A model generated the notes under the pieces. The model was not told where the DNA came from, searched no databases, and saw only the letters and a list, made by a program, of their open reading frames with translations. Below, one piece after another: positions 32,271-44,562 of a DNA stretch of 64,000 bases. The position numbers and the translations under genes were made by a program. Source of the DNA: Oreohelix idahoensis (lineage: Eukaryota > Mollusca > Gastropoda > Stylommatophora > Oreohelicidae). Within the stretch, counting starts at the first letter, position 1. Every line of letters starts with the position of its first letter. Where the stretch lies: contig JAMPIV010009906.1 in NCBI GenBank assembly GCA_024509875.1, forward strand, positions 266,501-330,500, in the 5' to 3' direction.

Positions 32271-33901
32271 TGTCACAGAGAGTTTATTGATCATAAATTG
32301 CCTATATCCTCTTCTTTTTCTTTCACCCGTATCCTCTATTTTATTATCACTCTTTACCTTTTTCCTGTATCTTTCGCATCCATTCGTTTGCGAAAAATAT
32401 TTTCTTCTCCATTCTCAACTTTACCGCTTTCTTTCTCATACTGGTAAACGCATTTATGACATAACGTGTCAGAGAGAGAGCGTTAAAATGCATTCTATTG
32501 CATTAGGTGTCAGTGGACGAAACTGTGAATATATTCGTCTGGCCAGACATAGGAGCAGACATATGTCTACAGCATTCCCTGCACCAGACGAAATACACTG
32601 TGAATATTCGCTTTCGCCAGACCTATAGGCGACAAATTTGTCTGCATTTTCACCTGCCACAACGAGTTGCATCGGCTGAGCGCTCAGTGAAGCGCGATAG
32701 CCGACATCTCCTCGGCGCAGTTTGAGACATTTGTCTGGAAATCCCAGCTGACAAGGCACTCACTGTTGGCCTGGTCAGCGTGAGGTGTGAAAACGCACGA
32801 GTGTCAGTTCATGGTAGTCTTCTAGTTGATGTGAGGTGTTTTAGACGGAAAGGGGAGATTATTTCGTTTGGCGAGATAAAGTGGGACCCTTTGTCTGGTA
32901 ATAGATATAACCAGAATGTTAAACTTTATTTTCATTCAGTCCTCAAAATTCGCAGTAGACAGGTTGTTCGTGAATAGAATAAGCTGTATAGCGAAGCCCT
33001 AGTTTGTTCGGAAATTTACCGAGCTCTAGACTTCAAATAAATATATCAGCGTATAATTCTAAAGTGTGCGATTACCTGTAGTTCTGTGTGTCGAGGTATA
33101 TATTATAATAATTATCAAATATTTTGTGAAGTGTTTAAAGTTAGAATCGCTTATTTCATATTTCACTAGTTAGATTTGGTGCAGAGTGCTTAATTATATA
33201 GTCTGTATTATTTTATAGTGACGAGTTACAGTGGAAAACAGAAATTATAATTTCTAGCTTAAACTCAGTCGGCTATTAAGGAATTTAATTTTACTGCTAA
33301 ATAATCAGACGAGAATAATTTTTCTAACTAACTTATAAATGCTAGATGTCTCATGAGTGTTGACGGAATACGTATGTATTCCTAATTCATGAGGATTGAT
33401 GATTTTTAAATATAACTTATTGCACGGGAAGTTTTAAATGATAAGTCAAGCTGTACGCTTGCATTTTAAAAACGTAAGTTATATTGAGTACGATTGTAAG
33501 TATATCAGGGCCCTGATGAAAGAACCGAGTGAAAGTAGACTGAAGGATGTTCTTTGTTTGAGTCACCCACGTTGTAACTTCCTTTATGCAAGTTGTTGCT
33601 AACAATATTTTCCCTTAGAATAAAACAGAGTATCAAGTCTGTCCATACCTTAAAAGGGGGAAACCATAGACTCAATCATATGCATCTGTAACTCCTTGGG
33701 GTTATCACTTTTCTTCTAACGGGACTGTGAGCTATATATCCAGGGGAGGACCATACAAACGGGTCTATCACTATTGTAGCATTCCTTGATTTTTATGACT
33801 ATGTGTATGCTTTTGATGTATTTTATATGTTGTGATGTAAGTTTACTATGATAATTAAACTATACCTACATTTATTTCAGTGTGGTGGTCAGTTCGTTCC
33901 C

Positions 33902-33964
<63 letters not shown>

Positions 33965-34271
33965 CTTGTTATAGTTTTCCCACGTGTGTGCGTCTAGATA
34001 TTGTCAATTGTATGTGCGTGCTCGTGAGTGGATAGATATATATTAATATATATACTTTTTATAGACTGTCTGACTCCTTTGGATCTGTTGTAGAAGATAG
34101 GCGGAAAGAGAGAGAGATTCTCGATTTTCCGGGAAAGCCTCTATAAATTTCTACCATCTCACTCGTGGAACTCTATTTCTAATATCACATCTCACTGTGG
34201 CTATCACTCATTCTAACCTATTCAGAAGGGACCAACCCAAGTCTTAATTTCCCTATCAAAAATCTACTACA
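32271..34271. mobile_element. Solo LTR, 2.0 kb
   Basis: A 2,001-bp block starting TGTCACAGAG and ending TCTACTACA, flanked by the 5-bp duplication AATAG (32266-32270 and 34272-34276). It has no coding capacity. It contains a ~57-bp (TA)n run. It looks like an LTR left after recombination between two LTRs. It does not match the other LTRs in this window. Orientation unknown. Confidence 0.8.
33905..33962. repeat. (TA)n microsatellite
   Basis: An uninterrupted AT alternation of about 57 bp inside the solo LTR. Confidence 0.95.
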
Positions 34272-34276
34272 AATAG

Positions 34277-34990
34277 GAATAAACATGCCAGCCTGGAAAC
34301 TGAAGAAAAGTTTTAGTTTAACTGAAAACACGCCAATATTCACGGCAGAGATGTTGATAATAGCAAAAGCACTTAAAATAATTACTGACAAGCGACCCCC
34401 GCCCCCCCCCCCCTCCCCACCAAAAAAAAAGCTAACAATCCTTACTGACTCACTGTCAGCTATTCAAGCACTAAGAAACCCACATGAATGTAGCCGACCA
34501 GACATAGCAGAAGAAGTGTTGCAACTTAGTACACACCTAAATAATAGGGGCTGCTCAGTATTATTAGCATGGATACCCTCTCACGTGGGAATAGAAGGAA
34601 ACGAGGTGGCCGACAGGGAAGCAAAAACAGGAAGAAGCAGCTCAAACCACATAAGTTCAGGGTTAGGCACAACACAGAGATCAAAAGTATAATTAGAAAT
34701 ATTATAACAAAGGAATGGAAAGAAAACTGGAAAGAGAGCCAGAAAGGCAGACACGCCTATAAACTGCTAAAAGATCCAACCCGGACATGTCAGATTTCTA
34801 GAGAACCAAAAATACCATGCAACAGAAAACTGATTTGACTTCAACTAGGAACAGGCTATTTCATGGTGGAGGAACACTACTGTGCAACATGTTTGTAGAA
34901 AAACGCCATAGCACATTAAGTGTTAACATGCAAAAAAATACGTACAGCACAGAAAACCACTAATGGAATACTGTCACAGGAATAGTGACA
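34277..34990 (+). pseudogene. I-type LINE: RNase H and Cys-rich tail
   Basis: Continues the RNase H domain: TAEMLIIAKALKII (Glu block), LTILTDSLSAIQAL (Asp block) and AWIPSHVGIEGNEVADREAK (His/Asp block). An odd Pro-rich insertion from a C-run (about 34396-34412) sits in the middle. A frame change near 34690 leads to KEWKENWKES and then FMVEEHYCATC, the usual Cys/His tail. It would degrade RNA in the RNA/cDNA hybrid. Confidence 0.8.
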
Positions 34991-36260
34991 TACGGTCCGG
35001 AATGACGTAAAATAGAGGAAAATAGGTTGGCTATGAGAAGGAAAGCAAAACTCTCAGAGCTGGTTACGGAGGAGAAAAAATAAAAAGTGGGTTCACGTCA
35101 GAGAACAACGATGACGACAGAAAAAACAAAGAGACGCAAATAAGCCAAGATGGAGACAAGACCCCGTTAACCAACGAGTCCAGGAGACAGATGATAAGAA
35201 AATCAAAAGTAATTAGACCTGAAGACAAACTGCCATCGAGAAGAAATAGCTAACACGAATTCAATCAGGAAGCAAGGATTAAGAGAAGCGGGAAGCGTAC
35301 TCTGACTCGAGTAGAAATACCAGAAAAATATCACGACCAGAAAAATGTTTATCAAGGTCGACATTATAACAACTAACCTACAAGGGATGAAGGTCTACGA
35401 AGGGGGTCGTATTTCCCTTTAATTCAGGTTGGTAGATGACCTTAGGATGGCTACAAATTTGTTGAATCTCAATGTGTTATAAAGAAATTGATAATGAAGA
35501 ATCGCGTAATGAGATATTTCGGGATAATAATTTCAAGGGTGATCCGTTAGCTTAGGAAACGGAAGTTGGGATTGTGCAAAGATGGATCATCAATCATAAC
35601 TGTCTTTCTTGGTATTTACCATAACTTAACCACTAGAGAAATTGGTTGACACTGGAACTCCAGTGTGAGATTCTATTAGTACCACGTACTTTTACAAAGT
35701 AACATACCCCTTAGATATATTTCCTACGCTGTTATTAGATATTGCAACGAATATGACCGCTAACCACCAAACCTGTATGCCAGGGGTATCCCTTGCACAA
35801 CAAAAAACACCAGTTTTCAAGTGCGGGGGTAAAAAACCAAACCAAACCAGTTCTTGTTCTGGAATCCGTGGGGTAAGAGATATAGAGAAAGAACAAAGAA
35901 CACACAGAGAAGAGAAATGGAGACAGGCATAAAGGTGAAGAAGAATGAAAAGACCTTGAGCTGATAGCACGGGACAGTAAGACTTGGCATGCGTTTGTTA
36001 AAGGCCTATGCTTCGTTGGGAGCTGAAAAGTGAATGATGAAGAAGAATACACGTTACTGATTTCGAATTAAAAATAAATTAAATATAAACACACATGCCC
36101 CACATTTTCACCCCTCTCGTTTTGTTGTTTTTTTAAATTATCAAACACCAAAAATTTAATAATATAAAAAGTAAGATGAGGCTACCAAAGCTCATACAAT
36201 TATACAAGTTGGAATTTTACAAGGTATTTATCTGTGTACAAATAAACCCCGTGTAGTTAG
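34991..36260. other. No recognised feature
   Basis: Purine-rich to about 35350, then ordinary AT-rich DNA. ORFs here are short and composition-driven. No repeat partner found in the window. Confidence 0.4.
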
Positions 36261-36379
36261 TTACAGGGGGCCTCTGAAGAGACAGCGAAAAAATAGGACT
36301 ATTTCACCCTCATGCATGTCGTACAAGGTGACTAATACGAGGTTGTGAATGAAGCTGGCTAGCTCATCATCTAAAACAC

Positions 36380-37516
36380 ATTGGCACACAAACCGAGGCT
36401 GGAAGAGCATGTGACTGTATGGTGCCGGCTTCCTGCGAGATGTCCAACTACAGTGATGGCCCCCATGTGTCGCAAGAAGCGCAAAGGAATTGTTGTTATT
36501 GTTGATCAGAATCAACGTCACTGCACACCACGCAAACCCAATGGTGCTCAGTCTCCCTCAGCAAATGTCGAAGGGTGTGAATGCTGATTGTTCCTGTTGC
36601 GTGTTGGTTGCATACACGCCGGATGCACCCTTTCATTCGTCCATCCCTGCTGGTCTTACGTTTGATACCAAATTCCAGCAATCTTAGCTTTGATGATTCA
36701 TCGATTGCAATGTCATTCTCTAATAAGCGATCATTAATTACTCTCAGTATCTCTCCCTTCTACATATCTAATGCTATTTCTATGGGTGCCTTTGAAGCTA
36801 GTCTGTTAGCTCTTTCATTGCCGCGTACCTCTGCATAACCAGGACAGTAGATACACACGTTCCTGAAGATTCAAAGCTTCTATGGAGGTTTTCCATTTAT
36901 GCAGAAGCCATCCACTTTATACCTTCCGAAGCATGTATTGTGAACTGGATACAATAATCGAAGTCTCAGACAGCCACCTTAAAGATGCAGTAGCTGCCTC
37001 TGCCTCCATTCTCATGCTGGAGGTTGTTATCATGTAAGCCCCGCTATGTTCGGCGACGATTCTGCCCTTTACTCTAGCAGAGAAACCCCACCCTGATTTC
37101 TCACCACGGATAACAGACCTATCAGTGTGCACAATGGCATTATCAACCACAGAATGATCATTTATCAGTTCATCAATTTCCAGCTGTGTTCTTCCATTAG
37201 TCCAAGTTCTGCACTCTCTACCAACAAGGCTGATGATGACTTGTTGGTAATTAGTTCAGTTCTCGTCTGATTTACTCCACTCTTCCCCTTTAAATATATT
37301 TCCAACTGTGGTCACTTGCTTAATCGTTGCCTCTGCCGGTGCCATCCATGATATCCCTCGCTTTATTCTCGCCCCCTTAATATCAGCAATGTTTCCATGA
37401 AGGGGGTGCCTTTTTTCTGTAGTTCCTCGCATACAGGCTTTTGAATGGGCCATCGCATCTTTCTTCTTATTTGATACTTTGCCGCCGACTGTCAAAGCAG
37501 TCAGTGGCCATCGCAT
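36380..37516 (-). pseudogene. LINE RNase H domain and tail, broken
   Basis: Minus-strand reading in several frames. A linker (KGARIKRGISWMAPAE) is followed by RNase H blocks: NAIVHTDRSVIRGEKSGWGF (the usual TDGS is TDRS), MRMEAEAATASLRWL, then a degraded Asp block (SSQYML), and NERANRLASKAPIEIAL. A tail with HHWVCVVC follows. It belongs to a Jockey/I-type LINE other than the one at 31726-34990. Multiple stops and shifts. Confidence 0.75.
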
Positions 37517-37528
37517 ATCTGGATCTAC

Positions 37529-37700
37529 TTACTTAGTCGTTCCCCTTCTACGGTGAGGTGTAGAGGTTTGGAAGAGAGAGCGCCAGACTATCCTATCGGC
37601 TGTCTTCCTCCTGGCCTGGTTCCATTCTAGTCCTCGGTCCTTCAAAGATTGTCTAATGTTGTCCTCCCAGCGGACTCTGGGTCGTCCTGGGGTTCTGGAT
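37529..37700 (-). pseudogene. LINE RT extreme C-terminus
   Basis: Minus-strand PGRPRVRWEDNIRQSL and ADRIVWRSLF, the closing motif of a CR1/RTE-type LINE ORF. Probably unrelated to the neighbouring RNase H LINE. Confidence 0.7.
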
Positions 37701-37889
37701 CCCTGCACGGCTGTTTGTGCCCTATACCAGAGCGCTCTTTTAGTTTCGGTGACCGGAATTCTGATACCGGGTATAAAATTTTGTGTGCACCGTAAAAGAC
37801 TATTTAAGTTTTTGGCGGGGAAAATCAGCTGATGTGTGAGTAAAATCAGTAAAATATAAATCATTACACACTCGTTCTGGATAAACACA

Positions 37890-38533
37890 GCGCTAAAATT
37901 CTTTTGTGTACTATAACTTTGTTCTGTGTTCTATTTTTGATTGCATTTTTATTTCTTTGAAATTAGTTTTGACGGAGTTACAGACTTTTGAAAACAGCGT
38001 TATCATTTAAGGAAATTCATAAAATAAGTAATCTTTTTATTAATTTAATATCTAAAAATCGGCCCATTCGTTTGAGTTTATAATTATAAAGACTTCTCGA
38101 AGGGAAGCTAAAGATTATTTCCACATACTTTTTTTTTTGGTTTCATATCTTGAGAATGTGTGGTAGTCAGTTTTGTGAGTGTGGCATTACAAGAACAAGC
38201 ATATTGTCACCAGATTTTATAGCATTTAAATCCCTGTAAACGCATTCCTGATACTCACAAATCTTAAATAAGGTAGTAAAAAAATAACTTTTTGTAAACA
38301 CCATCTGTTTTTGCATTTTCATTCATTTATAATGATATTTAGCTACGTATATAAGCGTCAGAAAACATGTAAAGCTATAGATAGATTACTTCCACATAAT
38401 TTGATCTATCTTTCAAGTCTTGTTAATCTTCTATTTATAATATGAATTTTTTTTTAAATTGTGTGTGAGATAAGGACTGTTCCATTGGTGTTCTTTGGTA
38501 GACAATCCTGTGCATACGACGGCTGCCAAAGAA
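37890..38533. other. AT-rich, no gene
   Basis: No convincing ORF. It directly precedes the start of the orphan gene that resumes at 59647, so it may hold that element's 5' region. Confidence 0.4.
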
Positions 38534-38702
38534 TTCTAAGTAACTGTTTGTATATCTTCTTTCATTCAAAGTTACAATGCAGGTAGTAAATTTAGAGAAA
38601 CCAAATTCTAAATCTAATACCATCCTTTTATCAATGGCTAGAGTCAGAGATACATATGATAATTTAGAAATATTTATGAATGGCATGAAAGCTCAGATAG
38701 AG
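38534..38702 (+). repeat. 169-bp direct duplication flanking element C (left copy)
   Basis: Identical by eye to 59647-59815. It carries the first ~40 codons of the orphan gene (MQVVNLEKPNSKSN). The left LTR of element C starts directly after it. Confidence 0.85.
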
Positions 38703-39299
38703 TGTGACGAGTAGGGTGTATGTAGGTGGATGTGGACGATTAGACAGACAACATTTCTACACCTCTCGTATAGCTCATTGCCCAAGGAATAACTCCAACA
38801 GCCTGTATCAGTCTCCACTAATGTATTAAATTCACAAATAAATCACAATGGACGCAGGGCCATTACAAATAATGTAGACCTCATCAATTCCGAGTATTCT
38901 CTAAGCACTCTGCTTCCCGGAATCACTACACACAGCAACTAGAATTCTTCATAAACAACTACTGCAACATCCACCCTTCTCTGCTCTACACTCTCTGCTG
39001 TCTCCTGTCTACTGTCTGCTCTCTACTAACTCAACACACGTCTAAACCAACACACTCCTCCCGCTGACTGACCCTTTCATGCCTATTCCCTAAAACCCGT
39101 GAAACCCTTTCACACTCCACGATCTTCATTCACGCATCACAAAAGCTAACAGCTTGTCTCACGCACCGCTCACAACCCTATAGCTAAATTATTACCATGC
39201 ACGCATTCCCAGCTCACAACAACTCACATGACTAATAAACTCCCGCTGGAGCATGGGAACATTCACACATACAAAATAGCCTCAAAACACTCCGTGACA
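38703..39299 (-). repeat. Element C 3' LTR (left copy)
   Basis: 597 bp, TGTGACGAGTAGG...CTCCGTGACA in plus orientation. It pairs with 57746-58020 plus 59322-59646. Confidence 0.9.
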
Positions 39300-39315
39300 T
39301 CCACCCCTTTCCCCA
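39300..39315 (-). other. Element C polypurine tract
   Basis: On the minus strand a GGGGAAAGGGGTGGA run lies directly before the LTR start TGTCACGG. The 270 bp between it and RNase H (to 39587) is non-coding. Confidence 0.8.
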
Positions 39316-39587
39316 CGTGAAAAACCGGGGTTTTTCACAGTGAAGACAAAGATGGGAGTGCTATACATCATCAAACCTAAAGTTCATCATCAAAGTAAAC
39401 AATGCTTCCATACAAAATACATCAACCCACACTAACAGCATACAAATTATTCTAGCAATAATCATATTCAATATCTTTAAAGTTAAAGAAAATTCATTTT
39501 CATATCAGAGAAATGCATGCATCATCTACAAACTTCATGTAACATCATCAAACTTACACAAAGATAACTACAAGTAAACATGCTTTA

Positions 39588-42028
39588 TTATAACCGCGAC
39601 AAAACATCTGCCATTACATTGGATTGTCCCGTTACAGGCACGACAGTGAAGTGGAACTGTTGTAATATTAAAGCCCATCTTGTCAATCTGCTGTTTGGTG
39701 ACTTGGTAGACCGCAGAAAGACGAGTGGCTTGTGATCAGTTTGTAACAGAAAATGTGATCCCAGCAAATAACGTGACAGCTTGGATACTGCCCAGATAAT
39801 AGCCAAACACTCTCTTTCAACTGTGGCATATCTTGTCTCTGCCGGCAACAACTTTCGGCTGGCATAGAGGACAGGGTGCAGGGTGTCCTTGTGCATCTGC
39901 ATAAGACATCCCCCTATGCCCACTGCTGAAGCATCTGTTCTGAGAATGAAAGGTTTGCTTAAATCAGGGAGCATCAAAACTGGACTGTTTGAAAAAATGT
40001 TTTTAATTTTGTCTAAAGCGCTTTGACACTCATTTGTCCACACTACTTTTTTCGGCCTCCCTTTCTTAACTAAAGATGTTAGTGTCTCAGTTAGCGAGGA
40101 AAACTGAGGAATAAATTTGTTATAGTAATTAACTAATCCAATTAGACTCCTCACTTGATTTTTTGTTTTTGGGACCTGTAATTTCAATATTCTGCTGACA
40201 GTGACCTCTTCTGGCATGAGCATGTTTCGACCTACTTTATGACCTAGGAATTGTATCTCAGAAAACCCAACTTTTACTTTAGTTGGTCTAACCGTGAGTT
40301 TATGTGCACGTAAACAGTGGAAAAGTGATTCTAGTCCTCTCACGTGGTCTTCCCACGAGTCGTGAAATATACAAATATCATCTATATATGTAATTACATC
40401 ATTTCGATCACCTATAAGCCTTCTCATCATTCTGACACATGTGGCTGGTGCGTTCACCAAACCAAAGCACATAAAATTAAATTCAAACAACCCCTTAGGA
40501 GTGGTGAACGCAGTTAAGGGTTTAGCCGACTCTGCCAACGGAATTTGCCAGTATCCTCTGGAAAGATCCAACTTAGTGAAATACCGAGCATTTCATAATC
40601 CAGCTAATAATTCTTCTTGATTTGGCATGGGTTCCGCATCCAACACTGTGATATTATTTAGTTTCCTAAAGTCAATGCAAATTCTCAAGGTATTGTCCTT
40701 TTTCCGTACAATCACCATGGAAATGCATAAGGGGATTGAGATGGTGAAATTATCCCTAAATGCAGCATCTGGTCAATTTCTTTATTTACTGCTGCCCGAT
40801 AATGGAGTGGCAATGAGTAGGGTCTTAATCGAATTGGATGATCTTCTGTCAATATAATGTCATGGTGTATCAAGTCAGTCTGGCCTGGGATATCCGTCAA
40901 CACATCTGAAAACTGTCTTATCAGTTCACTGACTTGCTTTATCTGATGATCTTCCAAAGATGTACTTATTTCTACATCACGGTGAGACTCTGATGGGGTA
41001 AGAGGTAGGAGAAGTATTTGCAACTTAACATCACTTTCTTCATATTCCACCTCATCAATCACTGCTGAACACGTAACACTGCTATCAGAAACTTCTATAA
41101 TGACTGGTTCCAATTCAATAGGGCGGTCCATAAATGCTTTCAACATATTGACATGGAACGTCTTGTCCTTTCCTCTGACACTTATGACGTAATCCACATC
41201 TGTCACCTGTTTAATGACTCGGAAAGGTCCCTGCCATTGAATTAATAAATGATTTTCCTTACAAGGGAGCAACAACAAAACCTCATCATCCGGTTTAAAT
41301 GACACCAGTCGACTGTTTCTATTTCCGTAAAACCTGTTCTTCACATTCGCAAGTCGTAAAGAGTCTTGAGCCATTGTGCATGAGTTTATAATCCGCTCTC
41401 GAAGGTGAACAACATATTCATAACTAGATTTTGTTTCCTGCTCCTTGTAATTTCCTGTCCACAATTCTTTTAGAATGTCTAGTGGTCCTCTAGGGTTAGC
41501 CCCGTATATCAACTCAAAAGGGGAAAACCCTGTACTTTCTTGTGGTGCCTCTCTATATGCGAATAGCACTGCCGGTAAATATATATCCCACAACTTGGGA
41601 AATTCAGCGGTTACTTTCCCCAACATCTGCTTCAATGAACCATTGAAGTGTTCACATACGCCGTTGGACTGAGGCCTGTATGGTGTTGTGAATGATTGTT
41701 TAATTTCCAACATCTTACAGACGTGCTTCATCATGTCAGAGGTGAACTGACTACCCCTATCTGACAAAATTTCCCTAGGGAAGCCAATTCTACTAAATAT
41801 TGACATAAGGCTTCCGACACAGCCTCAGTAGTAATGGGTTCTCTGGCCACCGGGAACATAAGTCGACCAAAGTCAAAATAAAACGATTACCTTTCTGAGA
41901 CATGTCTGGAAGTGGCCCAACAATATCTATAGCCACCTTCTGAAAAGGTCGACTTGAGAGATCCACAGCCATTAATGGTGCTCTTGGATTCCTACCTTTT
42001 GGACTGAGTACTTGACAAGTCTTGCACG
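39588..42028 (-). pseudogene. Element C integrase core, GPY/F module, RT, RNase H
   Basis: In order on the minus strand. The integrase core has all three acidic blocks: VAIDIVGPLPDM, ILSDRGSQFTS and GVCEHFNGSL. A GPF-type module follows (LLIQWQGPFRVIKQV). Then the RT: LHLGIISPSQSPY, a stretch with LRICIDFRKLN in another frame, MDLSRGYWQIPL, FGLVNAPATC, and VITYIDDICIF with YIDD. RNase H comes last (ILRTDASAVGIGG, ERECLAIIWA, TDHKPLVFL, NVMADVLSR). Frameshifts lie near 41815 and 40715, and a stop or shift near 40600. The domain order gag-PR-IN-RT-RH is that of Gmr1-like elements. Confidence 0.88.
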
Positions 42029-42033
42029 ACCTG
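42029..42033. repeat. Element D target-site duplication (left)
   Basis: ACCTG, repeated at 51320-51324. It falls inside the Cys pair of element C's integrase zinc finger. Confidence 0.88.
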
Positions 42034-44295
42034 TGTAGTGAAATTGACAGAGATACAACGGTAAAATACCTCCAAAGATAACATGTAAGGATAAAAACAT
42101 AATGCGTAGGCTGCTGATAGTTCATGATCGCCCAGACCGCGGGTCATCACCCTCCATAACAATTGACTTGCTAGACAGGAGGGGAACGGCGGATAAAAGG
42201 AAAAAATATGACTGGAAAGATTGCGTGAGACTAGAAAGGCTAAGGAGACGCAATTGGGGGGGAAACGGAGAAAGTCACGTTTCCCAAGTTGACATAAAGT
42301 AAGGAACTCGACAGAAGGGACCTTGGATATGTTACGCCACAGTCATTTATTGGTCGCTTTTGCGATACCAAGCCTTTGATTTGAATTCAGCGGCAGAACG
42401 CGGATGTTTGGAATATTACAAAAATTAAAAAGTAACTTTTTCGTAATATTAATGTTAGGAATATAAAAATTAGCTGGCCGGATGGCCCATTCTGAGCAGT
42501 GAACTAATATGTTCTTAATTTTACAGACGGATAGATAATATTGAAGATAATGACAAAAGACAGTGTTGTTCACATCAACGACAGACTGTATGGAATAAAA
42601 AGTGTTGCTATTTGCACAAAAAAAACACGACCTCGAGACGCAGGTGTTCAAATCTACTTAGTAGGGAAGCGAAGGGACATTGGTGGGAGCTGTGTCTAAA
42701 TATAACTTTTAACGACAAAATTTTGGAGGGGAGAGAAAGGTTGGTTCAAAAATCAAGTACATTTTGAAAAAAAAAAAAAAAAAAAAACAAGTAGAGACGG
42801 ACAGACTAACAGATAAACATCCATACTTGACTGAAGCATGACTGAAATGACTTTAGGGTAGGAAATTTGAATTTCAAATAAACCTAGGCAGTGATTGGCC
42901 ACAGACAATCATTTTATCGGCGCTCAGACGCGCAAGTGGGGCCATTCCTCAATAGTTGTTCGATGATAGACACAGTATTTTAAAGTGTGGTGATTTCCAA
43001 ATGAAAGAAAGTGAAATAAGTTCAGGGACGCCATACTATAGCCAGCAGCTCAGCTGAGTTTTGCTAGCATTTCTGTGTTCTTTATTCATAATCTGGTAAG
43101 ATTGAAATTATTTCTTTGTATATTTTGAATATTGTTTAATGTTCGAGTGATTTGATACTGCCATATCGAAATCTAGCCTTACAAACAAGTAGGGATTTGC
43201 TCTAGACCCCCCGCCCAAGTCAGGGTCTAGGGACCAACAATATACATAAACTCCAACAAGGGTTAGGAAAGACAGATCAAGTGTTGAGAATAATGAAACA
43301 TATTACCTATCCACTTTTAGGGAAGGAAATATTTTTCAGAATCTATAGTCTGGGAGGACCTATCTGATGTAAAACCACCATGGTAAATGTGCTGTTTGGT
43401 CAGAGAGATCTGACCTGTCTGTATGATGTGGTTGTTGTGTCCGTGTTGTGTCCAGACGTGGGTAGAGAATAGAATTTTGACACATAGCCAATACTTTGAT
43501 TGCAGAGCTGTGAGTTTCAGCTGTCAACAAGGCGGTGTCCATTCAGTTGGTGATCTTACTCGAGTGTATCTGTGCAGTACGTTGTGACAGAGACCACTAT
43601 TATTGCCCGCCAGCACGGAGAGGTGGGACCACCAGATTTCAGCACCAGAGCTACATATGCAAGATGAGTGAGCCTCTGGTCTGCTGGAAGTTCACCAACG
43701 CCTTTTAGTTACTAATACCCCATAAAATTCCTGCAATTACTGGACACTGTGTAGTCAATATAGACAGGTGTGATGAGGCCACCCCAACAGCACAAGCATT
43801 AACTATCCTCCCAAGTAGATGACTACTAGAACATTTTAATAAAACTAACTAGTCTAGTACTTATATATGTACACTCTTGCATTTATTATGTAACATTACA
43901 TGCATTTCTTTCATAATTTTTAAATCCTTTTTTTTTAAAAAAGTTCTGGTCAACATAAAACTTGATCCAGAACAAATAAATGTAATATAATTCTATCAAA
44001 AATTTTACACACGTGAGTTAGTTCAGTGTATTTTAACATTTGTTAATATTATTAGTCTGCTTAAATATCTGTGGGTGTATCTATAATTATCACACCACAT
44101 TACATATCATTACCCTAGACATTTTACATAGATACATTCATTAGAAAGAAAAAAAATAAGTGTGAGGTCGTAGTGGTAGCAAGAAAGGCCTTCTGTCAAT
44201 TCACAACTACATTTTATCTCAGGAGCCTTCACAGCTGGCCTCATACATTACATTTAGTAATATCACCATCATACAATACCATCAAACCCACTACA
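42034..44295 (+). repeat. Element D 5' LTR
   Basis: 2,262 bp, TGTAGTGAAATTG...CCCACTACA. The inverted ends TGTAGTG/CACTACA are seven bases long. It has G-rich and A-rich runs that vary in length from the partner. Confidence 0.93.
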
Positions 44296-44300
44296 TACAT

Positions 44301-44319
44301 TGGGGTCTTGTCCAGGGAT
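44301..44319 (+). other. Element D primer binding site
   Basis: TGGGGTCTTGTCCAGGGAT, 5 nt after the LTR. It is tRNA-Pro-like and close to element B's site. Confidence 0.72.
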
Positions 44320-44562
44320 AATTAGCCCAACAGTAATATTAGGATCTCCTGGTTGGAGAAATAAAATTAGGGGAAAAAATTGTGAAATTCCCTTTAAAAT
44401 TAAAAGTGTCCCTGCAGATAAAAGTTGGTGAATCTTCACAGCCAGTGATAATTAATTAGTTAACTGGTTAGTTAGAATTAGTTAGACTATAGTCATAAGA
44501 AGTACTTAGTGTATTTACTGGTTAGAGATTTAGCTTGTATATTATTATATTGTCTAAAAAGT

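Noticed and set aside
35692..36052. Overlapping minus-strand ORFs as a membrane protein
   Set aside because: Hydrophobic runs arise from T-rich sequence. No start context, homology or conservation is visible.
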